Shown: positions 36,851 to 45,707 of the stretch, piece by piece
Position numbering within the stretch: the first letter of the stretch is position 1
Layout: the number at the start of each line of letters is the position of its first letter
Source of the DNA: an uncultured Methylibium sp.
GTDB lineage: Bacteria; Pseudomonadota; Gammaproteobacteria; Burkholderiales; Burkholderiaceae_C
Assembly (NCBI RefSeq): GCF_902826655.1
Contig: NZ_CADEFR010000001.1
Coordinates: 77,546 to 141,545 of the forward strand
Length of the DNA: 64,000 nucleotides
Direction of reading: 5' to 3'
Notes under the pieces: generated by a model
Databases searched by the model: none
What the model saw: the letters and a program-made list of their open reading frames with translations, nothing else
Told to the model about the DNA's origin: nothing
Translations under genes and position numbers: made by a program

Positions 36851-37985
36851 CGTCGACTCCCAGTGGCTGCAGCCAGCCGTCCTCGGTCCATTGCATCAGC
36901 AGTTCGCGCGCGGCGTCGCTCGCGCGCGCGATCTCGGCAGCCGTCAACACCCGGCGATCGGCCAGGCGCCGCATCAGGGTCGCGTCGCGGCCGGCGGCAC
37001 GCCACGACTCGCCGTTCACGAACACGTGGGCATCGTCGTACATCATCCGCGACCGCGGATCGAGGCGCAGCCCGTGCGCGATCGTCGCCGTGTCGGACGA
37101 TCCGAACCAGACCTGGGGCTTGGGCTCGCTCAGGGCCTCGCCCAGCGCCGCCTGCAGCGCGTGGCGCTCACGCACCGCGCGCACCACCGCCGCCGCGGCA
37201 AAGCGCTGCAAGGCCTCGGGGATGCGTCCTGGCGTCGCCGTCGCACCCTGCGACGGGTCGCGGTACCGCTGCGGCGGGTCCTCGTCGCTGCGTTCCAGCA
37301 GGCGGCCCAGCACCTCGCGCGCCAGTTCGTCGCGCGCCGGTGCACGAAAGCCGATCGAGGCCGTCAGGCACTCGCCCTCGGCGACGCCGTCGTGTGCCCA
37401 GCCCGGCGGCAGATAGAGCATGTCGCCCCGCTCCAGCAGCCACTCCTGGGTCGGCGCGAAGCGCGCCAGGATCTTCAGGGGCTGGTCCGGCTGCAAGGCT
37501 CCATCGCCGGCCGGGCCGATGCGCCAGCGGCGGCGGCCCTGCACCTGCAGCAGGAAGACGTCGTAGGAGTCCACGTGCGGACCGACGCCGCCGCGATCGC
37601 TGGCCCAGGACAGCATCAGATCGTCGAGGCGCGCCTCGGGCACGAAGCGGAACATCGACAACAGCTCGCGCGCCGCCGGCACGTGCAGGTCGAGGCCCTG
37701 CACCAGCAAGGTCCACCCCGGACGCGACACCGGCGGCAACGCGCGCCGCGGCAGCGGGCCGCGTCGCAGGCGCCAGGACTCGCGTTCGCGCACGACCAGA
37801 CGCGACTCGACGTCCTCGCTGCCGGCCAGCGCGAACAGTGCCGCACGACCCAGCGGCGCCTGCACGCCTGGCACGGCCTGGCGCACCAGCAGGGGCTGCT
37901 TCTGCCAGTGGCGGCGCATGAACGCTCGCGGGCTCAGGCCGCCGAGCAAGGGGGTCCGCGCGTCGATGTCCGGAGGCTGGCTCAT
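36843..37985 (-). CDS. roxA: Cupin/JmjC ribosomal oxygenase (RoxA/YcfD type)
   Basis: This 380-residue protein starts with the RoxA-like LSPRAFMRRHWQKQPLLVRQA. It contains the iron-binding HxD in GVGPHVDSYDVFLLQVQGRRRWRIG, and the distal His probably in GWAHDGVAEGECL, with a winged-helix-like C-terminal region. E. coli YcfD hydroxylates an arginine of ribosomal protein L16 using 2-oxoglutarate and iron. The similarity in layout is clear, while the exact substrate here is inferred. It is divergent from the FKBP gene across 25 bp. Confidence 0.88.
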   Translation of the reverse strand: MSQPPDIDARTPLLGGLSPRAFMRRHWQKQPLLVRQAVPGVQAPLGRAALFALAGSEDVESRLVVRERESWRLRRGPLPRRALPPVSRPGWTLLVQGLDLHVPAARELLSMFRFVPEARLDDLMLSWASDRGGVGPHVDSYDVFLLQVQGRRRWRIGPAGDGALQPDQPLKILARFAPTQEWLLERGDMLYLPPGWAHDGVAEGECLTASIGFRAPARDELAREVLGRLLERSDEDPPQRYRDPSQGATATPGRIPEALQRFAAAAVVRAVRERHALQAALGEALSEPKPQVWFGSSDTATIAHGLRLDPRSRMMYDDAHVFVNGESWRAAGRDATLMRRLADRRVLTAAEIARASDAARELLMQWTEDGWLQPLGVDDD

Positions 37986-38010
37986 GCATTCATTGTGCGA
38001 TCATCTCCGC

Positions 38011-38532
38011 ATGCAGATCGACCCGCCCTGCGTCGTCAGCCTCACCTGGCGACTCGAAGATGCCCAGGGCCAGCTGATCGACGAGCTGGCCGAGCCGGTG
38101 GAGTTCTTCGTCGGTGGCGACGACCTGCTGTCCAAGGTCGAGGAAGCGCTGGTCGGACAGAGCGAAGGCTTCGAAGCGACCCTGCATCTGGAACCCGAAC
38201 ATGCCTTCGGCGAGTACGACGCCGACCTGGTGTTCTTCGAGGACCGCAGCGTCTTTCCCGAGCACATTGAAGAGGGCATGCAGTTCGACGGCCTGCCCGA
38301 AGGCGCGACGACGCGCGACGTGCCGACCGATGCGGTCTACACCATCACCGAGGTCTACGACAGTCATGTCGTGCTCGACGGCAACCATCCGCTCGCGGGC
38401 ATCGCACTGGTGCTGGCACTGAAGGTGCGCGACGTGCGCACGGCCAGCGCCGAGGAAGTCGAGCACCGTTCGGTCGCGACGTCGCCCTTGTCGGTGCTGA
38501 GCACCCTGCCCCCGCCGCCGCAGCTGCACTGA
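38011..38532 (+). CDS. FKBP-type peptidyl-prolyl isomerase (SlyD-like)
   Basis: This 173-residue protein has the split FKBP fold with an inserted IF domain: VVSLTWRLEDAQGQLIDEL, then LLSKVEEALVGQSEGFEATLHLEPEHAFGEYDADLV, and the C-terminal VVLDGNHPLAGIALVLALKVRDV. The GNHPLAG motif is diagnostic of SlyD/FkpB relatives. It lacks the metal-binding His/Cys tail of SlyD. A chaperone-isomerase role in the cytoplasm is expected. Confidence 0.92.
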   Translation: MQIDPPCVVSLTWRLEDAQGQLIDELAEPVEFFVGGDDLLSKVEEALVGQSEGFEATLHLEPEHAFGEYDADLVFFEDRSVFPEHIEEGMQFDGLPEGATTRDVPTDAVYTITEVYDSHVVLDGNHPLAGIALVLALKVRDVRTASAEEVEHRSVATSPLSVLSTLPPPPQLH

Positions 38533-38550
38533 GGTCGTCGACCGGCGGCC

Positions 38551-39000
38551 TCAGGCCTTGCCGGTCGAGCCGAAGCCGCCCTCGCCGCGCGCCGAGGCCT
38601 CGAAACTCTCGACGACGCGGAACGCCGCCTGCACCACGGGCACGATCACCAGCTGTGCGATGCGCTCGAGCGGCTGCACCGTGAAGGCCTCGCGGCCACG
38701 GTTCCAGCAGCTCACCATCAGCGGGCCTTGGTAGTCGGAGTCGATCAGGCCGACCAGGTTGCCCAGCACGATGCCGTGCTTGTGACCCAGGCCCGAGCGC
38801 GGCAGGATCATCGCCGCCAGGCCCGGATCGCCAAGGTGGATGGCCAGGCCGGTCGGGATCAGCTGGGCCTGGCCGGGTTCCAGCACCAGCGGCACGTCGA
38901 GGCAGGCGCGCAGGTCGAGGCCGGCGCTGCCCGGCGTCGCGTAGGCCGGCAGCTGGTCGGCCAGGCGCGCGTCGAGCACGCGGACGTCGATGGTCGTCAT
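38551..39000 (-). CDS. dut: dUTP diphosphatase
   Basis: This 149-residue trimeric dUTPase shows all five motifs: [48 protein letters not shown] and the C-terminal [10 protein letters not shown]. It hydrolyses dUTP to dUMP. Its ATG overlaps the coaBC stop by 4 bp, an order common in proteobacteria. Confidence 0.97.
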   Translation of the reverse strand: MTTIDVRVLDARLADQLPAYATPGSAGLDLRACLDVPLVLEPGQAQLIPTGLAIHLGDPGLAAMILPRSGLGHKHGIVLGNLVGLIDSDYQGPLMVSCWNRGREAFTVQPLERIAQLVIVPVVQAAFRVVESFEASARGEGGFGSTGKA

Positions 39001-40229
39001 GCGGCGTCGGTGGCCCGGCGGCGCGCGATCTCGGCCACCAGCTGGCGCGCGAGCGTCAGCTTGTCGGCCGTGCCGCCATCGGGGGGCAGTGGTCGCTCGC
39101 CCTGGGCATCGACCAGCAGCAAGGCGTTGTCGTCGCGGCCGAAGGTCGCCGGCCCGAGGTTGCCGACCACCAGCGGCAACTTCTTGCGCACCAGCTTCTC
39201 TCGCGCGTGACGCGCCAGCTGCTCGCTCTCGGCCGCGAAGCCGACGCAGAACGGTGGGCGCGGCAGCGCCGCGACCGTCGCCAGGATGTCGGCGTTCTCG
39301 CTCAGCTCGACGCCCGGCGGTACCTTCTTGCCGTCCTTCTTGATCTTGTGATCGGCCAGCTTCGCCGGCCGCCAGTCGGCCACCGCCGCAGTGGCGATGA
39401 AGAGTCCGTGCGTGGCCGCCAAGGGCAGCACCGCGTCCAGCATCTGCTCGGCGCTCTGCACGTCGATGCGCGTCACGCCGCGCGGCGTCGGCAGGTGCAC
39501 CGGCCCGGCGACCAGCGTGACCTGCGCGCCAGCTTCGCGAGCCGCGCGCGCCAGCGCGAAGCCCATCTTGCCGCTGGAGCGATTGGTCAGGCCGCGCACC
39601 GGGTCGATGGCCTCGAAGGTCGGGCCGGCGGTGATCAGCACGCGCTCACCGGCCAGGGGCTTGGGCGACAGCGCGCTAACGATGTCCTCGAACAGCTCTT
39701 CGGCCTCGAGCATGCGGCCGTCGCCGGTCTCGCCGCAGGCCTGGTCGCCGTTGCCGGGCCCGAGCACGATCGCGCCGTCGTCGCGCACCTGCGCCAGGTT
39801 GCGCTGCGTGGCGGGATGCGCCCACATCTCGCGGTTCATCGCCGGCGCCAGCAACAGCGGGCAGTCGGCAATCGGGCGCGCCAGGCACAGCAGGCTCAGC
39901 AGCTCGTCGGCCCGGCCCTGGGCCAGCTTGGCGATCAGGTCGGCGCTGGCGGGGGCGACGACCACGGCATCGGCCTCGCGCGTCAGGTTGATGTGCGCCA
40001 TGTTGTTGGGCTGGCCCGCGTCCCACTGGTCGCTCAGCACCGGCTGACCCGACAGCGCCTGCATCGTGACCGGCGTGATGAACTGGCGCGCTGCCTCGGT
40101 CATCACGACCCGGACCTCGGCGCCGGCCTTGACCAGCAGGCGCAGCAGTTCGGCCGCCTTGTAGCAGGCGATGCCGCCAGACAGGCCCAGGACGAGACGC
40201 TTGCCGGCAAGGTCGAGACGTTCACTCAT
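38997..40229 (-). CDS. coaBC: Bifunctional phosphopantothenoylcysteine decarboxylase/ligase
   Basis: This 410-residue protein has the flavin-binding CoaC half ([40 protein letters not shown]) and the CoaB half ([31 protein letters not shown]). Together they carry out two steps of coenzyme A synthesis. A GATAAT hexamer ends 7 nt before the ATG. Confidence 0.96.
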   Translation of the reverse strand: MSERLDLAGKRLVLGLSGGIACYKAAELLRLLVKAGAEVRVVMTEAARQFITPVTMQALSGQPVLSDQWDAGQPNNMAHINLTREADAVVVAPASADLIAKLAQGRADELLSLLCLARPIADCPLLLAPAMNREMWAHPATQRNLAQVRDDGAIVLGPGNGDQACGETGDGRMLEAEELFEDIVSALSPKPLAGERVLITAGPTFEAIDPVRGLTNRSSGKMGFALARAAREAGAQVTLVAGPVHLPTPRGVTRIDVQSAEQMLDAVLPLAATHGLFIATAAVADWRPAKLADHKIKKDGKKVPPGVELSENADILATVAALPRPPFCVGFAAESEQLARHAREKLVRKKLPLVVGNLGPATFGRDDNALLLVDAQGERPLPPDGGTADKLTLARQLVAEIARRRATDAA

Positions 40230-40236
40230 GATTCCG

Positions 40237-40242
40237 ATTATC
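40237..40242 (-). promoter_or_regulatory. Candidate -10 hexamer (GATAAT) of coaBC-dut
   Basis: On the minus strand GATAAT (five of six matches to TATAAT) ends 7 nt before the coaBC ATG, consistent with a leaderless start. Confidence 0.4.
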
Positions 40243-40267
40243 GACGGCCGAACGCAGGGCTGCGCGC

Positions 40268-40273
40268 TACAGT
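40268..40273 (+). promoter_or_regulatory. Candidate -10 hexamer (TACAGT) of the bd oxidase operon
   Basis: TACAGT lies 9 nt before a first ATG at 40283, which opens a two-codon frame ATG-GCC-TGA, and 27 nt before the cydA ATG at 40301. Confidence 0.35.
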
Positions 40274-40300
40274 GCCTGACCGATGGCCTGAAGCACCCCG

Positions 40301-41683
40301 ATGGACGCACTCCTGCTGGCCCGAGCGCAGTTCGCCGCCAACATCACCTTCCACATCCTGTTCCCGACGATCACGATCGCCCTGGGCTGGCTGCTGCTGT
40401 TCATGCGCTGGCGCTGGCTGCGCACGCAGGACGGCGCCTGGCTCGCCGCCTATCGCTTCTGGACCAAGGTGTTCGCGCTGTCCTTCGCGCTCGGCGTGGT
40501 CAGCGGCATCACGATGAGCTTCCAGTTCGGCACCAACTGGCCCGGCTTCATGGAGAAGGCCGGCAACATCGCCGGGCCGCTGCTGGGCTACGAGGTGCTG
40601 ACCGCGTTCTTCCTGGAGGCCGGCTTCCTGGGGATCATGCTGTTCGGGCACGGTCGCGTCAGCGAGCGCGTGCACCTGATGGCGACCTTCTTCGTCGCCT
40701 TCGGCACCACCGTCAGCGCGTTCTGGATCCTGGTCCTCAACTCCTGGATGCAGACGCCGGCGGGCCACGAGATCGTCGACGGCGTCTTCCACGTCAAGGA
40801 CTGGGTCGAGGTGCTCTTCAACCCGTCCTTCCCCTACCGCTTCGCGCACATGCTGCTGGCCTCGGCCCTGACCTGCTCCTTCCTGCTGGCGGGCCTGTCG
40901 GCCTGGCAGCTGCTGCGCGGCAAGGCCGAGCGCTCGGCTCCCCGGGTGCTGCGCCTCGGCCTGACGGTGGCGGCGGTCCTGATCCCGGTGCAGATCTTCG
41001 TCGGCGACATGCACGGCCTCAACACGCTGGAGCACCAGCCCCAGAAGATCGCCGCGATGGAAGGCGTGTGGCACACCGAGAAGGGCGCCCCGCTGCTGCT
41101 GTTCGCCTGGCCCGACGGCGAGGCGCGCAAGAACCACTTCGAGGTCGCCATCCCCAAGATGGCCAGCTTCATCCTCACGCACGACTTCGACGGCGAGATC
41201 AAGGGTCTCAACGAGTTCCCCGGCGCGCACCCGCCGGTCGCGCCGGTGTTCTGGGCCTTCCGCGTGATGGTCGGCATGGGCATGCTGATGCTCGCGGTCA
41301 GCTGGGTCGGCTGGTTCCTCGGGCGCCGTGCCGGCTGGCGACCGGAACGCCTGCCGCCGGCGATGCTGTGGGTGCTGGCCGGCATGAGCTTCTCGGGCTG
41401 GGTCGCCACGGTGGCCGGCTGGTACGTCACCGAGATCGGCCGCCAGCCCTTCATCGTCTACGGCCTGCTGCGCACCGCCGACGTCGCGGCGACCACGGTG
41501 CCGTCGCCGATGATCGCGTTGAGCTTCGCGCTCTACCTGACGCTCTACATCGCGCTGATCTTCGCCTACGTGACGGTGCTCAAGTACATGGCCGAGAAGC
41601 CCGAGGACGTGCTGCAGCCGAATGCGGTCGAGGCCGCGCAGGCCCATGCGGCCGGCGTGCTGGCCGGGGAGGAAAGCGCATGA
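40301..41683 (+). CDS. cydA: Cytochrome bd-type quinol oxidase subunit I (short Q-loop, CioA-like)
   Basis: This 460-residue membrane protein has the haem-ligand region ANITFHILFPTITIALGW, the haem b558/quinol region GDMHGLNTLEHQPQKIAAMEG, and the GRQP motif in GWYVTEIGRQPFIVYG. The Q-loop between these is short, as in cyanide-insensitive CioA rather than E. coli CydA. It oxidises ubiquinol and reduces oxygen to water. The subunit II gene follows after 16 bp; no CydX-like small gene is visible after subunit II. Confidence 0.95.
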   Translation: MDALLLARAQFAANITFHILFPTITIALGWLLLFMRWRWLRTQDGAWLAAYRFWTKVFALSFALGVVSGITMSFQFGTNWPGFMEKAGNIAGPLLGYEVLTAFFLEAGFLGIMLFGHGRVSERVHLMATFFVAFGTTVSAFWILVLNSWMQTPAGHEIVDGVFHVKDWVEVLFNPSFPYRFAHMLLASALTCSFLLAGLSAWQLLRGKAERSAPRVLRLGLTVAAVLIPVQIFVGDMHGLNTLEHQPQKIAAMEGVWHTEKGAPLLLFAWPDGEARKNHFEVAIPKMASFILTHDFDGEIKGLNEFPGAHPPVAPVFWAFRVMVGMGMLMLAVSWVGWFLGRRAGWRPERLPPAMLWVLAGMSFSGWVATVAGWYVTEIGRQPFIVYGLLRTADVAATTVPSPMIALSFALYLTLYIALIFAYVTVLKYMAEKPEDVLQPNAVEAAQAHAAGVLAGEESA

Positions 41684-41699
41684 CGACCCGGGAGCAGGC

Positions 41700-42698
41700 A
41701 TGAGCTTCGACGCCGCGCTGCCGGTGATCTTCATGGCCCTGATGGGGCTGTCGATGCTGATCTACGTGATCAGCGACGGCTACGACCTCGGCGTCGGCCT
41801 GCTGATGCACCGCGCCACACCCGAGGAGAAGGACGTGCTGATCGCCTCGATCGGCCCGTTCTGGGATGCCAACGAAACCTGGCTCGTGCTGGGCGTCGGC
41901 ATCCTGCTGGTGGCCTTCCCCAAGGCCCATGGCCTGGTGCTGACGCAGCTCTACCTGCCGGTGACGCTGATGCTGATCGGTCTGATCCTGCGCGGCGTGG
42001 CCTTCGACTTCCGCGTCAAGGCCAAGTCGGGCGCCAAGCCGATGTGGGACCGGCTCTTCTTCGCCGGCTCGATGCTGGCTTCGCTGTCGCAGGGCTGGAT
42101 GCTGGGCCGCTACATCAGCGGCTTCGGCGACGACGGCTGGAACTATCCGGTCTTCGCCGCGGCCATCGCGCTGGCGCTGCCGGCGGCCTACGCGCTGCTC
42201 GGCGCGGCCTGGCTCATCATGAAGACCGAGGGCGCGCTGCAGGAAAAGGCCGTGCACTGGGCCAGGACGGCCTGGGCGCCGGTGGTGGTCGGCATGCTGC
42301 TGATCTCGCTCGCCACGCCGTGGATCAGCGAGACCGTGCGCGAGCGCTGGTTCACGCTGCCGGCGTTCATCGCGCTGATGGTGATCCCGCTGGCGACCGG
42401 CATCGCGCTGGTCGTCACGCGCGTGGTCCTCGACAAGGCCATCGTGCGCGGCGCGCTGTGCTGGCTGCCCTTCGTGCTGCTGGTCGCGGTGTTCTGCCTC
42501 GGCTTCGTCGGCCTGGCCTACAGCATCTATCCCTACGTGGTGATCGACCGGCTGACGATCTGGCAAGCCGCCAGCAGCCCGGCCGCGCTGAAGGTGATCC
42601 TCGTCGGCGTGTGCATCTCGGTGCCCGCGATTGCGGCCTACACCGTGTTTTCGTACCGGGTGTTCTGGGGCAAGGCGACGGAATTGCGCTACGGCTGA
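41700..42698 (+). CDS. cydB: Cytochrome bd-type quinol oxidase subunit II
   Basis: This 332-residue membrane protein has the subunit II marks ISDGYDLGVGLLM and GPFWDANETWLVLGVGILLVAFPKA. It pairs with the preceding CioA-like subunit. GGGAGCAGGC before the ATG is a good ribosome binding site and decides the start. The operon ends here; a cyclase gene with its own -10-like element follows. Confidence 0.95.
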   Translation: MSFDAALPVIFMALMGLSMLIYVISDGYDLGVGLLMHRATPEEKDVLIASIGPFWDANETWLVLGVGILLVAFPKAHGLVLTQLYLPVTLMLIGLILRGVAFDFRVKAKSGAKPMWDRLFFAGSMLASLSQGWMLGRYISGFGDDGWNYPVFAAAIALALPAAYALLGAAWLIMKTEGALQEKAVHWARTAWAPVVVGMLLISLATPWISETVRERWFTLPAFIALMVIPLATGIALVVTRVVLDKAIVRGALCWLPFVLLVAVFCLGFVGLAYSIYPYVVIDRLTIWQAASSPAALKVILVGVCISVPAIAAYTVFSYRVFWGKATELRYG

Positions 42699-42721
42699 CG
42701 ATCCGGCCCCCGCGGCGGCTC

Positions 42722-42727
42722 TATGCT
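42722..42727 (+). promoter_or_regulatory. Candidate -10 hexamer (TATGCT) of the GGDEF gene
   Basis: TATGCT ends 7 nt before the ATG at 42735. It contains an in-frame upstream ATG (42723), which would then lie inside the promoter, so 42735 is preferred as the start. Confidence 0.4.
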
Positions 42728-42734
42728 GGCCGCC

Positions 42735-44204
42735 ATGACGCAACCCCGGCCGGGCTGGCCGACCTTCCTGGCGTTGCCGCTGCTGCACTTCCTCAGCGTC
42801 AAGCTGACCTTCCTGTGCGCCTACTCGCCCGAGAACGAGGTGGTGGTCTGGCTGCCCAACGCGGTGCTGCTGGCCGCCTTGCTGCACTACCGCGGGCAGC
42901 GTGGCTGGCTGCTGGCGACGCTGACCTTCAGTTCCGACCTCGTCGCCAACCTGCCGGTGTTCCCGGCTCGGCAGGCCGCCTTGCTGAGCCTCATCAACGT
43001 GGCCGAGGTGACGCTGACCTACCTGCTGATGCGACGCGCCGGCGTGTCGCCCGGGCTCGAGCGCATCCAGGACCTGGGCAAGTTCGTCGTCAGCGGCCCG
43101 CTGATCGGCGCGCTGTGCGGCGGCTTGCTGGCGGGCACCGTGTTGCGGACGCTCGATGGCGTCAGCGCGCCGTACCCGACGCTGGTCTTGCTGTGGTGGT
43201 TCGGTGACGGCCTGGGACTGCTGATCTACACGCCGCTGCTGCTGGCCCTGGTGCAGCCGGCGCGTGAAACCGTGCGCCTGCGCTGGCAGGACGGCGCGGT
43301 CCTGCTGTTCACGGTCGCCCTGGCCTGGCTGATCCTGTCGGGCCAGGCAGAGAAGCTGGGCGGCGTGTCGCTCACGCCCAACCTGCTGCTGCCCTCGGTG
43401 CTGTACATGGCGGTCCGCTTCGGCACGCGCTGGACCTCGCTGGCGGTGGCGCTGATCTCGCTGGCGACGGCCAGGGCCCAGACCACCGGCCACCAGCCCT
43501 TCGGCGACGCGCCTCCGCACGAACTGATCCTGCGCACCCAGGAGTTCATCCTGACGCTCAGCATCGTCGGCATGGGCTTTGCCGTGCTGTTGAGCGAACA
43601 GCGGGCGCTGACGCGCGGCCTCGAGGACAAGGTCCGCGAGCGCACCCAGAAGCTGGAGGAATCGAACAGCAAGCTCGGCGCCCTGAGCGCTACCGACGGC
43701 CTGACCGGCATCGCCAACCGCCGGCGTTTCGACGAGTTCCTGTCCAGCGAATGGAGTCATGCAAGGCAGAGCGGCCAGTCGCTGGCACTGGCGCTGCTCG
43801 ATGTGGATCTGTTCAAGAAGTACAACGACCACTACGGCCACCAGGCCGGGGACGACTGCCTGCGCCTCGTCGCCCAGGTGCTCAACGCCAACGTGCGCCG
43901 CGCCGGAGACCTGGTGGCACGCTACGGCGGCGAGGAGTTCGCGCTGGTCGCGGTGGCCGCCGACGAGCCCAGCGCACTCGCCATGTCCCACAACATCTGT
44001 CAGGCGATCCAGGACCTGGGGCAGGCGCATGTCCTGTCGCCGTTCGGTGTCGTCACGGCCAGCATCGGCGTGGCGGTACTGACGCCGGCGCCGGGCGACG
44101 AGGACTCGCACGAAGCCCTGATCCGCCAGGCCGACCAGGCGCTGTACCAGGCCAAGGCACGCGGTCGCAATCAGGTGGTGCTGGCCGGCGCCCCGAGCGC
44201 CTGA
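42735..44204 (+). CDS. MASE1-type membrane sensor diguanylate cyclase
   Basis: This 489-residue protein has an N-terminal MASE1-like membrane sensor of about eight segments (VVVWLPNAVLLAALLHYRG, WWFGDGLGLLIYTPLLLAL), a short coiled coil (EDKVRERTQKLEESNSKLG) and a GGDEF domain. The active site is GGEEF (RYGGEEFALV), with an RxxD inhibitory site (RAGD) five residues before it. It should make cyclic di-GMP under product feedback. The signal sensed by MASE1 is unknown. The proximity to a bd oxidase hints at a redox or aerobic input, but only by position. Confidence 0.9.
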   Translation: MTQPRPGWPTFLALPLLHFLSVKLTFLCAYSPENEVVVWLPNAVLLAALLHYRGQRGWLLATLTFSSDLVANLPVFPARQAALLSLINVAEVTLTYLLMRRAGVSPGLERIQDLGKFVVSGPLIGALCGGLLAGTVLRTLDGVSAPYPTLVLLWWFGDGLGLLIYTPLLLALVQPARETVRLRWQDGAVLLFTVALAWLILSGQAEKLGGVSLTPNLLLPSVLYMAVRFGTRWTSLAVALISLATARAQTTGHQPFGDAPPHELILRTQEFILTLSIVGMGFAVLLSEQRALTRGLEDKVRERTQKLEESNSKLGALSATDGLTGIANRRRFDEFLSSEWSHARQSGQSLALALLDVDLFKKYNDHYGHQAGDDCLRLVAQVLNANVRRAGDLVARYGGEEFALVAVAADEPSALAMSHNICQAIQDLGQAHVLSPFGVVTASIGVAVLTPAPGDEDSHEALIRQADQALYQAKARGRNQVVLAGAPSA

Positions 44205-44238
44205 GCCGCGGTCTGCGACCTCAGTGGGTGCACAGCAA

Positions 44239-44254
44239 TATGATGGTCGTCATA
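44239..44254. promoter_or_regulatory. TetR operator copy 1 (TATGATGGTCGTCATA)
   Basis: A 16-bp near-palindrome with TATGA...TCATA arms lies over the -35/spacer of the tetR promoter. The same sequence, differing at one base, occurs at 44915-44930 before the SDR gene. The pair defines a likely operator. Confidence 0.7.
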
Positions 44255-44261
44255 CTCGTGC

Positions 44262-44267
44262 TAGACT
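44262..44267 (+). promoter_or_regulatory. Candidate -10 hexamer (TAGACT) of the tetR-family gene
   Basis: TAGACT ends 6 nt before the ATG at 44274, and the operator lies 7 bp upstream of it, so a bound repressor would block the polymerase. Confidence 0.45.
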
Positions 44268-44273
44268 TCGGGC

Positions 44274-44864
44274 ATGGATCGTGAACCCAGCCGCAAGCAA
44301 GTCACCCACGACCGCATCGTGGAGACGGCGGCGCGGGCGATCCGCCGGGGCGGCTTTGCCGGCGTCGGCGTGGCCGACATCATGAAGGAGGCCGGACTCA
44401 CGCACGGCGGCTTCTACGCCCACTTCGCGTCCCGCGACGCGCTGTTGTGCGAAGCGCTCGAGCGTGCGGGCACGGACAGCGCCGCCCGCGTCGTGACGGC
44501 CGTCGCCGCTCGTCAGGCGCGCGGCGCCAGCGCCCTGCGTGCGCTGGTGGAGCAGTACCTGTCGGAAAGTCACCTCGTCTCGACGGAGAACGGCTGCCCG
44601 GTCGCCGCGCTGGCGTCGGAGATGCCGCGCCAGTCCCGCGAGGTCGGCCAGGTGGCTGCGGGGCGCGTGCGTGGCCTGATCGCCGCGGTGCAGCGCGCAC
44701 TGCCCGCGGATGCTGCTGGCGACAGTGCCGCGGTCATCGCGAGCCAGATGGTCGGCGCGCTGCAACTGGCGCGCGCCCTCGGCCCCAACGCCGAAGGCAA
44801 GGCCCTGCTGGCCGCCACGCGCCGCGCCCTGCTGGCGCAGCACGACGCCCCTCCGGACCGCTGA
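44274..44864 (+). CDS. TetR/AcrR family transcriptional repressor
   Basis: This 196-residue regulator has the N-terminal helix-turn-helix (RIVETAARAIRRGGFAGVGVADIMKEAGLTHGGFYAHFASRDALL) and an all-helical ligand domain with Cys in STENGCPVAALASEM, a feature of the NemR/AcuR-like group. Two matching palindromes, one at its own promoter and one before the downstream SDR gene, indicate that it represses itself and the SDR gene. Confidence 0.92.
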   Translation: MDREPSRKQVTHDRIVETAARAIRRGGFAGVGVADIMKEAGLTHGGFYAHFASRDALLCEALERAGTDSAARVVTAVAARQARGASALRALVEQYLSESHLVSTENGCPVAALASEMPRQSREVGQVAAGRVRGLIAAVQRALPADAAGDSAAVIASQMVGALQLARALGPNAEGKALLAATRRALLAQHDAPPDR

Positions 44865-44914
44865 GTCATGCACCGCCGCGCCGCCCCGAGCGGCCCGCTT
44901 TCGCCGTCCATGAT

Positions 44915-44930
44915 TATGATGTTCGTCATA
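44915..44930. promoter_or_regulatory. TetR operator copy 2 (TATGATGTTCGTCATA)
   Basis: This site is identical to the operator at 44239-44254 except for one central base. It lies 50 bp before the SDR ATG and so marks the SDR gene as the regulator's target. Confidence 0.7.
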
Positions 44931-44980
44931 TCAAGGACTCTCGCGGTACCACCGCAACCCTGTTCCCAAGGATCCGAACC

Positions 44981-45688
44981 ATGAAGCTCGACAACGCCAC
45001 CGTCCTGATCACCGGCGCCAACCGCGGCATCGGCCTGGCCTTCGCCCGCGAGGCGCTCGCCCGCGGCGCGCGCAAGGTCTACGCGGCCGCCCGCGACCCG
45101 GCCAGCGTGCGGCTCGAGGGTGTCGAAGCCCTGCGGCTCGACGTCACGCGCCCCGACGACGTGGCGGCTGCGGCGCAGCGCTGCCGCGACGTGACGCTGC
45201 TGATCAACAACGCCGGCATCGCCCGGGTCGGCGGCTTCCTCGCCGAAGGCAGCATCGACGCAGCCCGCGAGCAGCTCGAGACCAACTTCTTCGGCCCCTT
45301 GCGGCTGAGCCAGGCCTTCGCGCCGGTGCTGGCCGCGCATGGCGGCGGCGCCATCCTCAACGTGCTGTCGATCGCGAGCTGGATCAACTCGCCGCTGCTG
45401 GCGACCTACGGTGCGACCAAGTCGGCCGCCTGGTCGCTGACCAACGGCCTGCGCCATGAACTGCGCGCCCAGGGCACCCAGGTGCTCGGCATGCACATGG
45501 GCTTTGTCGACACCGACCTCACGCGCGGCATCGACATGCCCAAGACCACGGCCGACGACGTGGTCCGCCGCGCGCTGGATGCCCTCGAGGCCGGCGCCGA
45601 GGAGGTGCTGGCCGACGAGATCACCCAGCAGGTCAAGCGCGGGCTGTCGGCCGATCCGGGCGTCTACCTGCAAACGATCGCACGCTAG
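44981..45688 (+). CDS. Short-chain dehydrogenase/reductase under TetR control
   Basis: This 235-residue SDR has the cofactor motif LITGANRGIGLAFAREAL, LLINNAGIARVGG, the catalytic Ser in ILNVLSIASW and the YxxxK motif in YGATKSAAWSLTNGLRHEL. AAGGA before the ATG supports the start. It resembles SDRs induced by reactive aldehydes or quinones together with NemR-like regulators. The MATE exporter gene follows after 19 bp, so both may be induced together. Confidence 0.9.
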   Translation: MKLDNATVLITGANRGIGLAFAREALARGARKVYAAARDPASVRLEGVEALRLDVTRPDDVAAAAQRCRDVTLLINNAGIARVGGFLAEGSIDAAREQLETNFFGPLRLSQAFAPVLAAHGGGAILNVLSIASWINSPLLATYGATKSAAWSLTNGLRHELRAQGTQVLGMHMGFVDTDLTRGIDMPKTTADDVVRRALDALEAGAEEVLADEITQQVKRGLSADPGVYLQTIAR

Positions 45689-45707
45689 GTCTTGCGGCCG
45701 CCACGCC

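Noticed and set aside
41580-44111. 843-codon minus-strand frame opposite cydB and the GGDEF gene
   Set aside because: Gln/Arg/His-rich shadow with no recognisable motif, opposite two clear genes.
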